Assembly: GCA_029053015.1 (NCBI GenBank)
Contig: JAIDHX010000048.1
Span: 1-64,000, forward strand
Direction of reading: 5' to 3'
Origin: Lachnospiraceae bacterium
Lineage (GTDB): Bacteria > Bacillota > Clostridia > Lachnospirales > Lachnospiraceae
DNA: 64,000 nt
Part shown: piece by piece, positions 1 to 8,883 of the stretch
Numbering within the stretch: the stretch's first letter is position 1
Layout of the letters: each line of letters starts with the position of its first letter
Position numbers and translations under genes: made by a program
Notes under the pieces: model-generated
Databases searched by the model: none
Told to the model about the DNA's origin: nothing
The model's input: only the letters and a program-made list of their open reading frames with translations

Positions 1-151
1 GACAAATCAAAGGTTGTCGTTCTGTTGGCAGTTAAATTATCGCAACTACTATGTGACAAATGTTATAAGATAACTAAATTAACAATAAATAAAGCCAATA
101 ATTAAGCCTATAGGGTGTAGGAAAAGAAAAATCAATGGGGAGGCATACAAT
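1..151. other. Leader region upstream of hsdR-like gene
   Basis: An AT-rich stretch without a recognisable gene. A strong ribosome binding site (GGGGAGG at 137-143) precedes the ATG at 152. Any hsdM or hsdS partners would lie to the left of the window and cannot be seen. Confidence 0.6.
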
Positions 152-3100
152 ATGACTAATTTTGATTATCTGAAGGCAGAACCAAAGTTTAGCAGTTTTT
201 CAGATGTTGCAGTATGTGCAGAAAAGATTATCCATATTGATAAAGCGGCCTGTGTGTTGAATTGCAGGCGGGCAATGGAATTTGCGGTTAAATGGATGTA
301 TTCGATAGATGAGTCGCTTGTGATACCTTATCAGGATAATTTGGTGAGTCTTTTAAATACAGATGAGTTTAGGGATATAGTGGATAGAGATTTGTGGCGG
401 AGAATGGACTTTGTACGCCGTATGGGCAATAATGCGGCACATGCGGGGAGGCAGACTACATTTGATGAAGCGGCGCTCTGCTTACAAAATCTTTTTATGT
501 TTCTTGATTTTGTGGCTTATTGCTATGCTGATAATTATGAAGAGCACTCATTCGACGCAGCATTGTTGGCAGAGAAAAGGGAACTTGTATCGAAGGATGC
601 AATCAAAACTGAGTTCAGTGATATTGATTTAAAGAAATTATTGGCGGAAAATAAGGCGCTGAAGGAGGAATTGACGGCAAAAAGAGAACAGCAGCCGGCA
701 TATATTCCTAAGCCTCTTGAATTGTCAGAGTACAAAACAAGGAAAATTTATATCAATACAATGCTTGAGGATGCAGGCTGGATTGAGGGAAAAAACTGGC
801 TTAATGAAGTAGAACTTACGGGTATGCCAAATAAGTCTGCGGTTGGATACGCAGATTATGTTCTCTATGATGATGTACAGCGGCCGCTTGCTATTATTGA
901 GGCGAAGAAAACGTGTGAAGATGTTGCAAACGGTCGTCAACAGGCAAAGCTTTATGCTGACATTTTAGAAAAGCAGTATGGAAGACGTCCTGTTATATTT
1001 TTGACAAATGGGTTTGATACGAGGATTATAGATAATCAGTATCCTGAAAGAAAAGTAGCGTGGGTATATTCAAAACGGGATTTGGAGAAATGGTTTAATC
1101 TTTTGTCCATGCGCACATCTTTGAAAAATGTCGTTGTTGATAGAAATATTGCGGGTAGATACTATCAGGAAGCAGCAGTGAAAGCAGTGTGCGACAGTTT
1201 TGATAAAAATAAGAGAAAAGCACTTCTCGTAATGGCAACAGGTTCCGGCAAGACCCGAACGGTTATAGCGCTTTGCAAGGTTCTTTTAAATGCGGGGTGG
1301 GTGAAAAATATTCTGTTTTTAGCTGACCGCAATTCATTGGTTACACAGGCAAAGAGAAGCTTTGTAAATCAAATGTCTGAAGAGTTGTCAGTGTGTAATG
1401 TCGTAGAAGAAAAAGGCAATTACAATGCAAGGTGTGTGTTTTCTACCTATCAGACAATGAATCATCTGATTGATACAGCAAATGATGAAGAAGGAAAGAT
1501 TTTTTCCTGCGGACATTTTGATTTGCTTATTTGTGATGAGGTACATCGGTCGATTTACAACAAGTATAAAGATATTTTGTCCTATTTTGATGCCCCGCTT
1601 ATTGGACTGACTGCAACGCCAAAGGACGAGATTGACAAGAATACGTATTCTATGTTTGATTTGGAAAATGGAGTGCCCACGTACGGATATGAGCTGGCGC
1701 AGGCAGTTCAAGACGGATATCTTGTTGATTATTTATCAGTGGAAACTAGATTGAAGTTTATTGAGCAGGGGATTGTATATGAAGAATTGTCACCAGAAGA
1801 TAAAGAAGCTTATGAAGCTACTTTTGAAGATGAAAGCGGTACATTTCCGGAAAGTATCAGTTCTTCTGCTATAAACACATGGATTTTCAATGAGAATACC
1901 ATTAAGCAGGTACTACATACTCTTATGACGAACGGATTAAAAATAGAGTATGGAGAAAAACTCGGCAAAACAATTATATTTGCAAAGAATCATGAACATG
2001 CGGAGAAAATATTGGAAATATTCAACCAAGAATATCCTCATCTGTCAAAAGGTGGACAAGATTTTGCAAAAGTGATAGATAATCATATAGCCTATGCGCA
2101 GAGTGCAATAGATGAATTCTCTGAAGCTGGAAAAATGCCGCAAATAGCCATTTCTGTTGATATGTTGGACACAGGAATTGATATACCGGAGATTTTAAAT
2201 CTTGTGTTTTTTAAAAAAGTAATGAGTAAGGCAAAATTTTGGCAGATGATTGGTCGTGGGACAAGGTTATGTGCAGGATTGGTGGACGGCGAAGATAAGC
2301 AAAAATTTTACATATTTGATTTCTGCGGTAATTTTGAGTTTTTTAGAATGGGCGAAGGAAAGCCTACAGCCAATATGATGGCACTTCAAAGTGCAATTTT
2401 CAATCTTGAGTTCCAGATAGCATATAAACTGCAGGGTATAGAATATCAGATAGAACGTATAATAGCATACAGGAATAAGCTGGTAGAGATAATGTCTGGC
2501 AAGGTGCGGCAATTGGATCGGAAGAGCTTTGCTGTAAGGCAGCATTTGAAGTATGTTGACTTGTATGCAAATGTGGATAATTACAGAACTCTTACTTATG
2601 AAGACACTCTGACTGTAAAAGAAGAGCTTGCTCCATTAATCCTGCCAGACAGTGATGATGTGAGTGCTGTCCGATTCGATGCGCTTATGTATGGAATAGA
2701 GCTGGCATATTTATCCGGCAAAGCTTATACAAGAGCGCGGAATGACTTGATGAGAAGAGTTGTGGCAATAGCAGGTGTGGCAAATATTCCGGAGATTCAG
2801 GTAAAGGTAGATTTTATACAAAAACTGTTGCAGACAAATTATGTAGAAGAAGCAGGAATTGATGAGTTTGAGCATATTCGGGAAGAATTGCGAACCTTGA
2901 TGAAATACATTCCTCATGCCGCATTTAAAAAATATGATACGGACTTTACAGATGATATTTTATCCATCCAATGGAATGAATCTGACACAGAAAGTGACGA
3001 CTTGAAAAATTACAGGGCAAAAGCAGAGTACTATATTCGCACTAATCAGGATTGTATCGCGATTGCAAAACTGCGAAACAATAAGCCGCTAAGTGAATTT

Positions 3101-3463
3101 GATATTCATGCGTTAGAAGAAATTCTTTGGAAGGAGGCCGGAACAAAAGAAGATTATGAAAGAGAGTATGGGAAAAAGCCGCTGGGAGAGTTTGTGCGTG
3201 AAGTGGTTGGAATGGATATGAACGCGGCAAAAGAAGCTTTTGCAGAGTATTTAAATGCGACAAATATGGATAGCAGACAGATTTATTTTGTAAATCAGAT
3301 TGTTGAATATATTGTTCATAATGGCATGCTGAAGGATTTTTCGGTACTTCAGGAGTCACCTTTCACAGATAAAGGGAGTGTGGTTGAAATATTTACGGAT
3401 ATGCATGTTTGGACGGGTATCAGAAATGTGATCGAACAAATAAATGCAAATGCTGTTGCTTAG
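152..3463 (+). CDS. hsdR: Type I restriction enzyme R subunit-like protein
   Basis: This 1103-residue protein has the parts of a type I restriction motor subunit, which translocates DNA with ATP and cleaves it. Residues about 20-115 resemble a DUF4145-type N-terminal module. A PD-(D/E)xK-like nuclease follows, with an Asp in YADYVLYDD near 235 and the EAK of IIEAKK near 250. The superfamily 2 helicase core has Walker A (ATGSGKT, about 362), DEVH (about 460), GLTATP (about 484) and GRGTR (about 700). The remaining 350 residues resemble the C-terminal domain of EcoEI-like R subunits. Length is normal for HsdR. No methylase or specificity gene follows it, so either these lie upstream of the window or it is solitary. 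A DUF4145-helicase defence protein is the alternative reading. Confidence 0.85.
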   Translation: MTNFDYLKAEPKFSSFSDVAVCAEKIIHIDKAACVLNCRRAMEFAVKWMYSIDESLVIPYQDNLVSLLNTDEFRDIVDRDLWRRMDFVRRMGNNAAHAGRQTTFDEAALCLQNLFMFLDFVAYCYADNYEEHSFDAALLAEKRELVSKDAIKTEFSDIDLKKLLAENKALKEELTAKREQQPAYIPKPLELSEYKTRKIYINTMLEDAGWIEGKNWLNEVELTGMPNKSAVGYADYVLYDDVQRPLAIIEAKKTCEDVANGRQQAKLYADILEKQYGRRPVIFLTNGFDTRIIDNQYPERKVAWVYSKRDLEKWFNLLSMRTSLKNVVVDRNIAGRYYQEAAVKAVCDSFDKNKRKALLVMATGSGKTRTVIALCKVLLNAGWVKNILFLADRNSLVTQAKRSFVNQMSEELSVCNVVEEKGNYNARCVFSTYQTMNHLIDTANDEEGKIFSCGHFDLLICDEVHRSIYNKYKDILSYFDAPLIGLTATPKDEIDKNTYSMFDLENGVPTYGYELAQAVQDGYLVDYLSVETRLKFIEQGIVYEELSPEDKEAYEATFEDESGTFPESISSSAINTWIFNENTIKQVLHTLMTNGLKIEYGEKLGKTIIFAKNHEHAEKILEIFNQEYPHLSKGGQDFAKVIDNHIAYAQSAIDEFSEAGKMPQIAISVDMLDTGIDIPEILNLVFFKKVMSKAKFWQMIGRGTRLCAGLVDGEDKQKFYIFDFCGNFEFFRMGEGKPTANMMALQSAIFNLEFQIAYKLQGIEYQIERIIAYRNKLVEIMSGKVRQLDRKSFAVRQHLKYVDLYANVDNYRTLTYEDTLTVKEELAPLILPDSDDVSAVRFDALMYGIELAYLSGKAYTRARNDLMRRVVAIAGVANIPEIQVKVDFIQKLLQTNYVEEAGIDEFEHIREELRTLMKYIPHAAFKKYDTDFTDDILSIQWNESDTESDDLKNYRAKAEYYIRTNQDCIAIAKLRNNKPLSEFDIHALEEILWKEAGTKEDYEREYGKKPLGEFVREVVGMDMNAAKEAFAEYLNATNMDSRQIYFVNQIVEYIVHNGMLKDFSVLQESPFTDKGSVVEIFTDMHVWTGIRNVIEQINANAVA

Positions 3464-3526
3464 AATTTCCCTAAAGTATTTCTCCCGCCATCCGATATAT
3501 AAGTATAAGTAAGTGACAGGCTAAGG

Positions 3527-3572
3527 AGAGCGCATTTTCAAGGAACGGAGTTCCGAAAATGCGCTCTTTGCT
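3527..3572 (+). terminator. Hairpin terminator after hsdR-like gene
   Basis: A 13-bp perfect stem (AGAGCGCATTTTC at 3527-3539 with 3555-3567) is extended by GGAAC/GTTCC in the loop side. The T-rich tract after it is weak, so it could also be a leader hairpin of the next gene. Confidence 0.6.
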
Positions 3573-3607
3573 GTTTATAACATGAGGAAAGCAGGAGGAT
3601 ACAAATT

Positions 3608-4060
3608 ATGGCGATAGCAGGAATCGATGCGCAGAGCAAAGCGGCAGCCGACTATGTAAAAAAGAATCGGAGAGAGGACGTGGGCGCAGCGGCATTTAAG
3701 GATATGCTGCTTACCACCATGGGAAAAGACCCCAATAAAAAGGCGCCTTACAGCCATCTGGCAAAGGACGGCGTGATTGAGTACAATGGGGTTACTTTTG
3801 TCTGCGACTACAAGCATAATGCACTGTGCCTCGGCGATGTGAGCAATCCGAAAAATGTTATCTATGTGGCGCTGGCGGACGGCGGCACATTACAGGTAAA
3901 CAGAGACAATGTTGACGATTTGTCAAAGGCAATCGGCATGTTTTCACCGGAAGACGTAAACCGGATACTGCGCGCCATTTCATTAGATGCCCAGTGTCAG
4001 AGAAAACTGGCGGAAATCGACGAGGAGAGAAACAGTATCGGAAAAGCGGAAGAGGAATAA
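3608..4060 (+). CDS. Conserved-looking protein of unknown function
   Basis: A 150-residue soluble protein that I do not recognise. It has no signal peptide and no membrane segment. The N-terminus is helical and charged. The middle (residues 55-95) alternates hydrophobic residues as in beta strands and contains two Cys (FVCDYKHNALCLGD). The C-terminus is a Glu/Arg-rich helix. GGAGG at 3594-3598 supports the ATG at 3608. It stands alone between two hairpin terminators. Confidence 0.7.
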   Translation: MAIAGIDAQSKAAADYVKKNRREDVGAAAFKDMLLTTMGKDPNKKAPYSHLAKDGVIEYNGVTFVCDYKHNALCLGDVSNPKNVIYVALADGGTLQVNRDNVDDLSKAIGMFSPEDVNRILRAISLDAQCQRKLAEIDEERNSIGKAEEE

Positions 4061-4077
4061 AACTTCCGCTTTTTTCG
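4042..4077 (+). terminator. Intrinsic terminator
   Basis: AAAAGCGGAAG (4042-4052) pairs with CTTCCGCTTTT (4063-4073) and runs into T residues. The stem starts inside the last codons of the preceding gene and spans its stop codon. Confidence 0.85.
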
Positions 4078-4118
4078 TTTGACAACAAAAAAAGGTCTGT
4101 TTACAACATTTTGACTGC
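4078..4118 (+). promoter_or_regulatory. Phased direct repeat, probable LytTR operator and promoter
   Basis: ACAACA occurs at 4082-4087 and 4103-4108, 21 bp apart, with ACTGC following at 4114-4118. TTGACA at 4079-4084 and TACAAC at 4102-4107 have a 17-bp spacer and could be the -35 and -10. LytTR proteins bind direct repeats about two helical turns apart. The same arrangement recurs at 6311-6346, which supports a shared site for the adjacent regulator. Confidence 0.55.
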
Positions 4119-4196
4119 GGGAAAACTACATAGCGCCGATATAAAAACAGGAATCATGCAGGCTAGATGGACAAGAGGGATTTCACGGAGGCAAAA

Positions 4197-4916
4197 ATGA
4201 GGATAGCAATATGTGATGATGAATTAAAGATGCGGGAGCTGCTTGCCGCAAAGGTGCGGCGGCATTGCCCGGAGGCGGATATTGTTTTGTTACAATCCGG
4301 CAGGGAACTGCTTTCCTTGAATCCGCAGCCGGAGATTCTGTTTTTGGATATTCAAATGCCTGAAATGGACGGCATGGAGGCGGCAAGAGCATTTCGGCAA
4401 AAAAATAAAAGCGCAGTTCTGATTTTTATCACCGCGCTTGCGGAATATGTGTTTCAGGCGTTTGATGTGGGTGCGTTTCACTATCTGGTAAAGCCTTTTT
4501 CGGATGAAAAATTTGCGGAGGTACTCGGCGCTGCGCAAGTGCAGAGCAGGAGAACCTGTGCCCTGCCATCCGGGGAAGAAAGGTATATCTGGGTAAAGAG
4601 GAAGGGTATTCGGACGAAGGTGTTTTTGGACGATATTCAGTATGCGGAGGTTTACAACAGAAAAATTATCCTGCACAGGCTGGATGGTGACGTGGAATAT
4701 TACGGCAAAATGTCGGAGCTGGAGAAAGCGGCAGGGGAGGATTTTTTTCGCTCGCACAGGGCATACCTCGTCAATTTTAAACATGTGGTAAAATATGACG
4801 CCGCTGCCATCAGCTTAGAGCGGGGAACCGCGCTTATGGCAAAGCCCAAATTTCCGGAATTTGTAAAGCAATACATGAAATATAACCAGAGAGAAAAACA
4901 GGAGCTGCGGTTATGA
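4197..4916 (+). CDS. LytTR-family response regulator
   Basis: A 239-residue AgrA/LytR-type regulator. The receiver domain has the acidic pair (CDDE, residues 6-8), the phospho-acceptor Asp in FLDIQMP near 55 and the conserved Lys in LVKPF near 100. Residues about 135-235 form the LytTR DNA-binding domain (ending with the typical FFRSHRAYLVN segment). The start at 4197 is preferred over the in-frame ATG at 4167 because GGAGG (4187-4191) sits 5 nt before it and the protein then begins MRIAICDDE, as is normal. Its stop overlaps the start of the sensor kinase by 4 bp, so the two are co-translated. Confidence 0.93.
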   Translation: MRIAICDDELKMRELLAAKVRRHCPEADIVLLQSGRELLSLNPQPEILFLDIQMPEMDGMEAARAFRQKNKSAVLIFITALAEYVFQAFDVGAFHYLVKPFSDEKFAEVLGAAQVQSRRTCALPSGEERYIWVKRKGIRTKVFLDDIQYAEVYNRKIILHRLDGDVEYYGKMSELEKAAGEDFFRSHRAYLVNFKHVVKYDAAAISLERGTALMAKPKFPEFVKQYMKYNQREKQELRL

Positions 4917-6292
4917 GTGACTTGGGTATTTACTGGGATATTGCGGGCTATGCGGCGGGCGTGGTCAAACTGCTTCTGGTAGGCTGCGTGCTAAACCGAT
5001 TTATTGAGCCCTTTCTGCAGAATAAGAAATACGCACGCCTGCCGGGGGCAGTTTATGCGGTGGTTATGCTGGTGCTCTATGTTTTTCCCTGGGATAGCGG
5101 TTGGCGGATTGTAAACCTTTTCGGCACAGCTTCCTTTTTTTCGGCGATGTATATGGTGGATAAGAGAAATGCAGGGCAGAAGGCGTTTCTGGCAGTCACC
5201 AGTTATTTGTTGAAGTGGATTACGGGAGGATTCGAATCCGCTTTATGGGGTATGCTGAGCAGGTATTTTCTGTTGAGCCCATATCTGACAGGCAAAGCGG
5301 TACTATCTCTTATTGTGTTTGCTGTGCTGGAAATAGTCTATTGTATTGCAGGATTCGGGATACAGATTTTCTTCTGCAGTATCATAAGCAGGGCGTATGT
5401 CTGCAAGAAGGAGAATATGACAGGGCGGGAGCTTGTACTTATGCTGTCGCCGCTTTTGGCGATTCTTTCGGGATATTTCCTGCTTTCCTATTGGGGAAAA
5501 ATATATGAATATGACAGCGGAATGTACATTGAGGATGTGCATCCGGTGTATCCGTGGCTTTTGCTCTGCTATCAGGCGTTATCCTTTGCGGCCATGCTGA
5601 CGACGATTGTGATTTACCAGAACATAAAAGAGGTACAGAGAAAAGAGCGTGAAAATGCTGTCCTTTCGAAAGAGATGGAAACCATGCAAAGGCATATACA
5701 CGAAGTGGAGGCTTTGTACCGGGATATCCGCGGGCTGAAGCATGATATGGGAAACCATGTGATGATATTGGAGAATCTTCTTGCAGAAGGAGAGCGGAAA
5801 GAAGTCGAAGCATATCTTGACCGGCTGAAGGAACAGGGGAATACCGGCGGAACAGATATAAAGAGCGGCAATCCTGTCACGGATGTGATTTTAATGGAAA
5901 AAAAGAAGGAGGCGGAGGCAAAAGGAATTCTTTTTCTCTGTGATTTTTATTATCCGCGGGAAACGCCGATAAATGCTTTTGATATCAGCGTTATACTGCA
6001 CAATGCACTGGACAATGCCATCGAGGGAGCGGACCGGTGTGAAAACTCCTATATAAAGATTTGTTCCCATCGCAGGAAAAATGCCTATATGATAGAAGTC
6101 AGCAACAGCTTTACGGGGGAGGTTGAGATAAATGAGGAGAGTGGTCTGCCTGAGACGACGAAAGGGGGAAGCGGCGAGCACGGCTACGGGCTTGTCAATA
6201 TAAAGCAGGTCGCTTCGCGGTATTTTGGCGGTATTGACATTGCGCAGACGGGAGAAGAATTTAAACTGACAGTGCTGCTGATGCTGGCCTGA
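4913..6292 (+). CDS. GHKL sensor histidine kinase (AgrC/VirS-like)
   Basis: A 459-residue membrane kinase and partner of the overlapping LytTR regulator. The N-terminal 230 residues hold about six hydrophobic segments, as in peptide-sensing AgrC-like kinases. A coiled linker leads to the phospho-acceptor region (LKHDMGNH, His near 275). The GHKL ATPase follows, with N-box NALDNA near 363 and GYGLVNI near 424. No small peptide gene of the agrD type was found next to it, so the signal is unknown. Confidence 0.9.
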   Translation: MSDLGIYWDIAGYAAGVVKLLLVGCVLNRFIEPFLQNKKYARLPGAVYAVVMLVLYVFPWDSGWRIVNLFGTASFFSAMYMVDKRNAGQKAFLAVTSYLLKWITGGFESALWGMLSRYFLLSPYLTGKAVLSLIVFAVLEIVYCIAGFGIQIFFCSIISRAYVCKKENMTGRELVLMLSPLLAILSGYFLLSYWGKIYEYDSGMYIEDVHPVYPWLLLCYQALSFAAMLTTIVIYQNIKEVQRKERENAVLSKEMETMQRHIHEVEALYRDIRGLKHDMGNHVMILENLLAEGERKEVEAYLDRLKEQGNTGGTDIKSGNPVTDVILMEKKKEAEAKGILFLCDFYYPRETPINAFDISVILHNALDNAIEGADRCENSYIKICSHRRKNAYMIEVSNSFTGEVEINEESGLPETTKGGSGEHGYGLVNIKQVASRYFGGIDIAQTGEEFKLTVLLMLA

Positions 6293-6310
6293 TTAGGTAT
6301 GCTGCACTGC

Positions 6311-6346
6311 TTTACATCAAAAAAAAGGCGTTTCACAACAAACTGC
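6311..6346 (+). promoter_or_regulatory. Second phased direct repeat upstream of FlxA-like gene
   Basis: ACATCA (6314-6319) and ACAACA (6335-6340) are exactly 21 bp apart, with an A tract between them and ACTGC at 6342-6346. The layout matches the site at 4078-4118 upstream of the LytTR operon. Confidence 0.5.
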
Positions 6347-6444
6347 TTATTTCGGAAAAAAGGAACCCGAAACATAAAGTGTACTTTATTTCAAGGAAGA
6401 ATCTTGATTTGTGTGTCCGATGGAGCGGACGGAAAGGAGTTACA

Positions 6445-7167
6445 ATGCAGGTAAACGGAATAAGCGGCGGAAACGGATTGATGGCGGCAGGCACCGGCCC
6501 ACAGGGACAGGACGCGGTGAGCCGCAACATAAAACAGCAGATTGCGGAGCTGCAAAAGCAGGTGCAGCAGCTTTCTTCTAACGATAATATGAGTGCGGAA
6601 GAAAAGATGAAAAAACGGCAGGAACTGCAGAAGCAGATAAGCGAACTGAATATGGAGCTGCGCCAGCACAACATAGAACAGCAAAGAACCGAGCGGCAGA
6701 AGACAGAGCAAAAGCAGGGCGGGGCTTCGGAGGTTTCAGAGCTGACAGGCGGAAAGAAGGCTTCCGGTCAGGGAGGTATTTCACAGGCGGGCATGCAGTC
6801 CATTATTTCTGCCGACGCTTCTATGAAGCAGGCAAAGATACAGGGGAGCGTGGCAAAGCAGGCGGAAGGAAGAGCCAATGTTCTAAAAGCGGAAGTCAAG
6901 CAGGATGGCCCCGGCAAGAGCTCGGAGGCAAAGGAGGCGCAGATTGCCAAGTTAGAACAGACTGCCGCCGCTGCGCAGACCGCGCAGGCAGGAACGCTTG
7001 CAGAAGCAAATCAAACCTTGAAAGAGGCGGGCAAAGAAGAAACAAAGGCGGCTGAAAAAACAGGAGATAAGAAAACCGAAGAAGAAAAGGATAAGAAGAA
7101 TCCGGAAGACGTCACAAAGACAGAAGAAGCAAAACAGACCTATGAGCATGTTGACGTCAGATTGTAG
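6445..7167 (+). CDS. FlxA-like coiled-coil protein
   Basis: A 240-residue, very charged, Ala/Gln/Glu/Lys-rich protein. Residues about 25-85 form a heptad-like coiled coil (QQIAELQKQVQQLSS and QELQKQISELNMEL), the pattern of FlxA-like proteins. The rest is low-complexity and ends in a Lys/Glu-rich tail. There is no signal peptide. The ATG at 6445 follows AAAGGAG; an upstream in-frame ATG at 6379 lacks a binding site. Because its promoter carries the same direct repeat as the LytTR operon, it is probably a target of that system. Its biochemical role is unknown. Confidence 0.7.
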   Translation: MQVNGISGGNGLMAAGTGPQGQDAVSRNIKQQIAELQKQVQQLSSNDNMSAEEKMKKRQELQKQISELNMELRQHNIEQQRTERQKTEQKQGGASEVSELTGGKKASGQGGISQAGMQSIISADASMKQAKIQGSVAKQAEGRANVLKAEVKQDGPGKSSEAKEAQIAKLEQTAAAAQTAQAGTLAEANQTLKEAGKEETKAAEKTGDKKTEEEKDKKNPEDVTKTEEAKQTYEHVDVRL

Positions 7168-7170
7168 CAA

Positions 7171-7210
7171 AAACCCCCGAAACTGCATACCGCAGTTCCG
7201 GGGGCTTTTT
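7171..7210 (+). terminator. Strong intrinsic terminator
   Basis: CCCCCG (7174-7179) and AACTGC (7181-7186) pair with GCAGTT (7192-7197) and CGGGGG (7199-7204), followed by CTTTTT. Confidence 0.92.
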
Positions 7211-7525
7211 AGGGGAGGATAAGTATTAAATTTATCATTAGTAAGGATTTCATCAAAGGAGGGGGTTCCATTGATGATTAGTGATAGTATGACCGCGCAA
7301 AAAAGTTTTATACATAAATTGTAAAAATTTTATTTTTAATTGAGGCAGGGTCTGCTATAGCAAGAAAGCCTCTATACAAAATTCTGTTTTTGGCATATAC
7401 TTGAACTGGCAAATGCCGGTTGTCCGAGTAGAGGACAGGGGCAGGCTTGTGTCCGTACTGCATCCGCAAACCTGCAGGCTGTGAATGGCTTTGCACAATA
7501 AAGCAGTGCAGAAATGAGGTTACGT
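7211..7525 (+). other. Long leader with micro-ORF and several hairpins
   Basis: No ordinary gene lies in these 315 bases. CATCAA (7251-7256) and TTGATG (7271-7276) form a hairpin whose loop holds AGGAGGGGG, directly ahead of a 16-codon ORF (7274-7324). Further down are GAGGC/GCCTC, AACTGGC/GCCGGTT, GTCC/GGAC and GCAGG/CCTGC stem-loops. The region could be a regulated 5' leader of the transporter gene, but it does not match a riboswitch that I can name. Confidence 0.4.
7274..7324 (+). CDS. Possible 16-residue leader peptide
   Basis: ATG at 7274 opens 16 codons (MISDSMTAQKSFIHKL) ending in TAA at 7322-7324. A very strong Shine-Dalgarno (AGGAGGGGG) lies 5 nt before the TTG at 7271, which is in frame with the ATG. 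The hairpin CATCAA/TTGATG would mask this start. It may be a translated leader or chance. Confidence 0.3.
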   Translation: MISDSMTAQKSFIHKL

Positions 7526-8524
7526 ATGAAAAAACAATCCATAAAACACAGACATATACTTTGGAGTGTGCTGCTTGTTCTGCTGGTGGGCTGTATGGCG
7601 CTTGGCGGCTGTAAAAAGAGCGCGGGCACGCAAATCCGGATTGGTGCGCTGAAAGGCCCTACCACCATTGGGCTGCTGCATTTGATGGAGGAAGCGGAGG
7701 CAGGAAAGACGGACGACGACTATTCCTTTACCATGGCGGTGGGAGCGGACGAACTGACGCCCCTTTTGGCAAAGGGTGAGCTGGACATTGCGCTTGTGCC
7801 TGCCAATGTGGCTTCCATACTCTACCATAATACGCAGGGTGGCATCCGTGTCATCGATATTAATACGCTGGGCGTCCTCTATATGGTATCCGGCAGCGAG
7901 ACCATAAAGAGCTTTGAGGATTTAAAGGGGCAGACGATTTACCTGACGGGAAGGGGAACCACACCGGACTATGTATTGCAGTATCTTTTGGCGGAAAACG
8001 GCATTGCCTTGGAGGAAGTGACGCTTGACTACCGCTCGGAGGCAACGGAGGTAGCTGCGCTTCTGGCAGAAAATCCGAATGCAGTCGGTCTTCTGCCGCA
8101 GCCCTTTGTCACAGTGGCATGTGCGCAGAATGAAGCGCTTTCCATTTGTCTTTCCATGACAGAGGAGTGGGATAAGGTGCAGGGAGAAAACGGAAGCCGT
8201 CTGGTAACGGGAGTCACCGTAGTGAGAACGGAATTTCTTGCGGAAAACCCTGAAGCGGTTGCCCGCTTTTTAGAGGAACATGCAGCAAGCACCACATATG
8301 CCGTGAGCAATCCGGCAGACACGGCGGCGCTTTGCGTGAAAGCGGAAATCATTGCAAAGGAACCGGTTGCCGAAAAGGCGATTCCTTTCTGCAATATTAC
8401 CTGTATCACAGGGGAGGAAATGCAGCAGGCGTTGTCGGGGTATCTGGAAGCGCTGTATGAGCAGAATCCCGAAGCGGTGGGGGGGAGTTTGCCGGATGAG
8501 GAGTTTTATTTTATAGGAAATTAA
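7526..8524 (+). CDS. ABC transporter solute-binding lipoprotein, NitT/TauT-like
   Basis: A 332-residue secreted lipoprotein: positively charged N-terminus, hydrophobic stretch (ILWSVLLVLLVG) and lipobox LGGC near residue 27. The mature part resembles type II periplasmic binding proteins of the NitT/TauT group (RIGALKGPTTIGLL near the start, then DIALVPANVASILYH and DLKGQTIYLTGRGTTPDY), which bind small anions or thiamine-like precursors. The ATG at 7526 fits GAGG at 7516-7519; the ATG at 7514 has no such site. Its permease and ATPase are encoded at 8954, after a 429-bp intergenic region holding a large hairpin element. The substrate cannot be told from sequence. Confidence 0.85.
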   Translation: MKKQSIKHRHILWSVLLVLLVGCMALGGCKKSAGTQIRIGALKGPTTIGLLHLMEEAEAGKTDDDYSFTMAVGADELTPLLAKGELDIALVPANVASILYHNTQGGIRVIDINTLGVLYMVSGSETIKSFEDLKGQTIYLTGRGTTPDYVLQYLLAENGIALEEVTLDYRSEATEVAALLAENPNAVGLLPQPFVTVACAQNEALSICLSMTEEWDKVQGENGSRLVTGVTVVRTEFLAENPEAVARFLEEHAASTTYAVSNPADTAALCVKAEIIAKEPVAEKAIPFCNITCITGEEMQQALSGYLEALYEQNPEAVGGSLPDEEFYFIGN

Positions 8525-8543
8525 GGGGCAATATGGCATAGGT

Positions 8544-8757
8544 GATTGCGAAATGCAGGGACGCTGCTGTTGTCATTGTGTGCATGGTATATTCCAACGC
8601 AGACACGCTCTCGCTCCGAGCTTACCGTAGCGGTACTAAGCTCGAAAATACCTCGCAAGTCATGCCTGCATGACTTTGGTACCGACGGTAAGCAAGGGTC
8701 TGCTTATGGAATATACCATGCGCACAATTCGGAAGCAGCAGGGGAGCGTTTCGCAAT
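8544..8757 (+). repeat. Large structured hairpin element, copy A
   Basis: The outer stem is 22 bp (8575-8596 with 8707-8728, one mismatch) and extends outward through GCTGCT/AGCAGC and ATTGCGAAAYGC (8545-8556 with 8746-8757). Inside are GCAGAC/GTCTGC (8599-8604, 8698-8703), a 15-nt loop side (8605-8619, containing CGCTCTCGCTC) opposite 4 nt (8694-8697), an 8-bp inner stem (GCTTACCG at 8620-8627 with CGGTAAGC at 8686-8693), a 3/1-nt bulge, CGGTAC/GTACCG and an apical part with GCTCGAAA and ACCTCGC plus AAGTCATGC/GCATGACTT. The 110-nt core is almost identical to copy B. It lies between the two genes of one transporter. Confidence 0.85.
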
Positions 8758-8823
8758 TACCGAAATGTATACTGAAAAGAAAAAAACGTTTGCGAAATTT
8801 CCTTTTGCAACACAGGAAAGGGG

Positions 8824-8883
8824 CAATATAGACAAAATAAGGGCGACTTGCCACTGCTTCGGAGCCCGGTTTTGTCTATATTG
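8824..8883. repeat. Small inverted repeat next to copy A
   Basis: Perfect 14-bp arms (CAATATAGACAAAA at 8824-8837 with 8870-8883) enclose 32 nt containing GGGCGACTTGCC. The motif GCGACTTGCC recurs beside copy E (44391-44400). It is followed by GTCACTTGC at 8893-8901, similar to the 21-bp repeat unit at 44369. Confidence 0.6.

Noticed and set aside
7343..7500. Guanidine-I, TPP or similar riboswitch upstream of the transporter
   Set aside because: GTCCGAG and several stems tempted this, but the conserved cores of those classes could not be matched.
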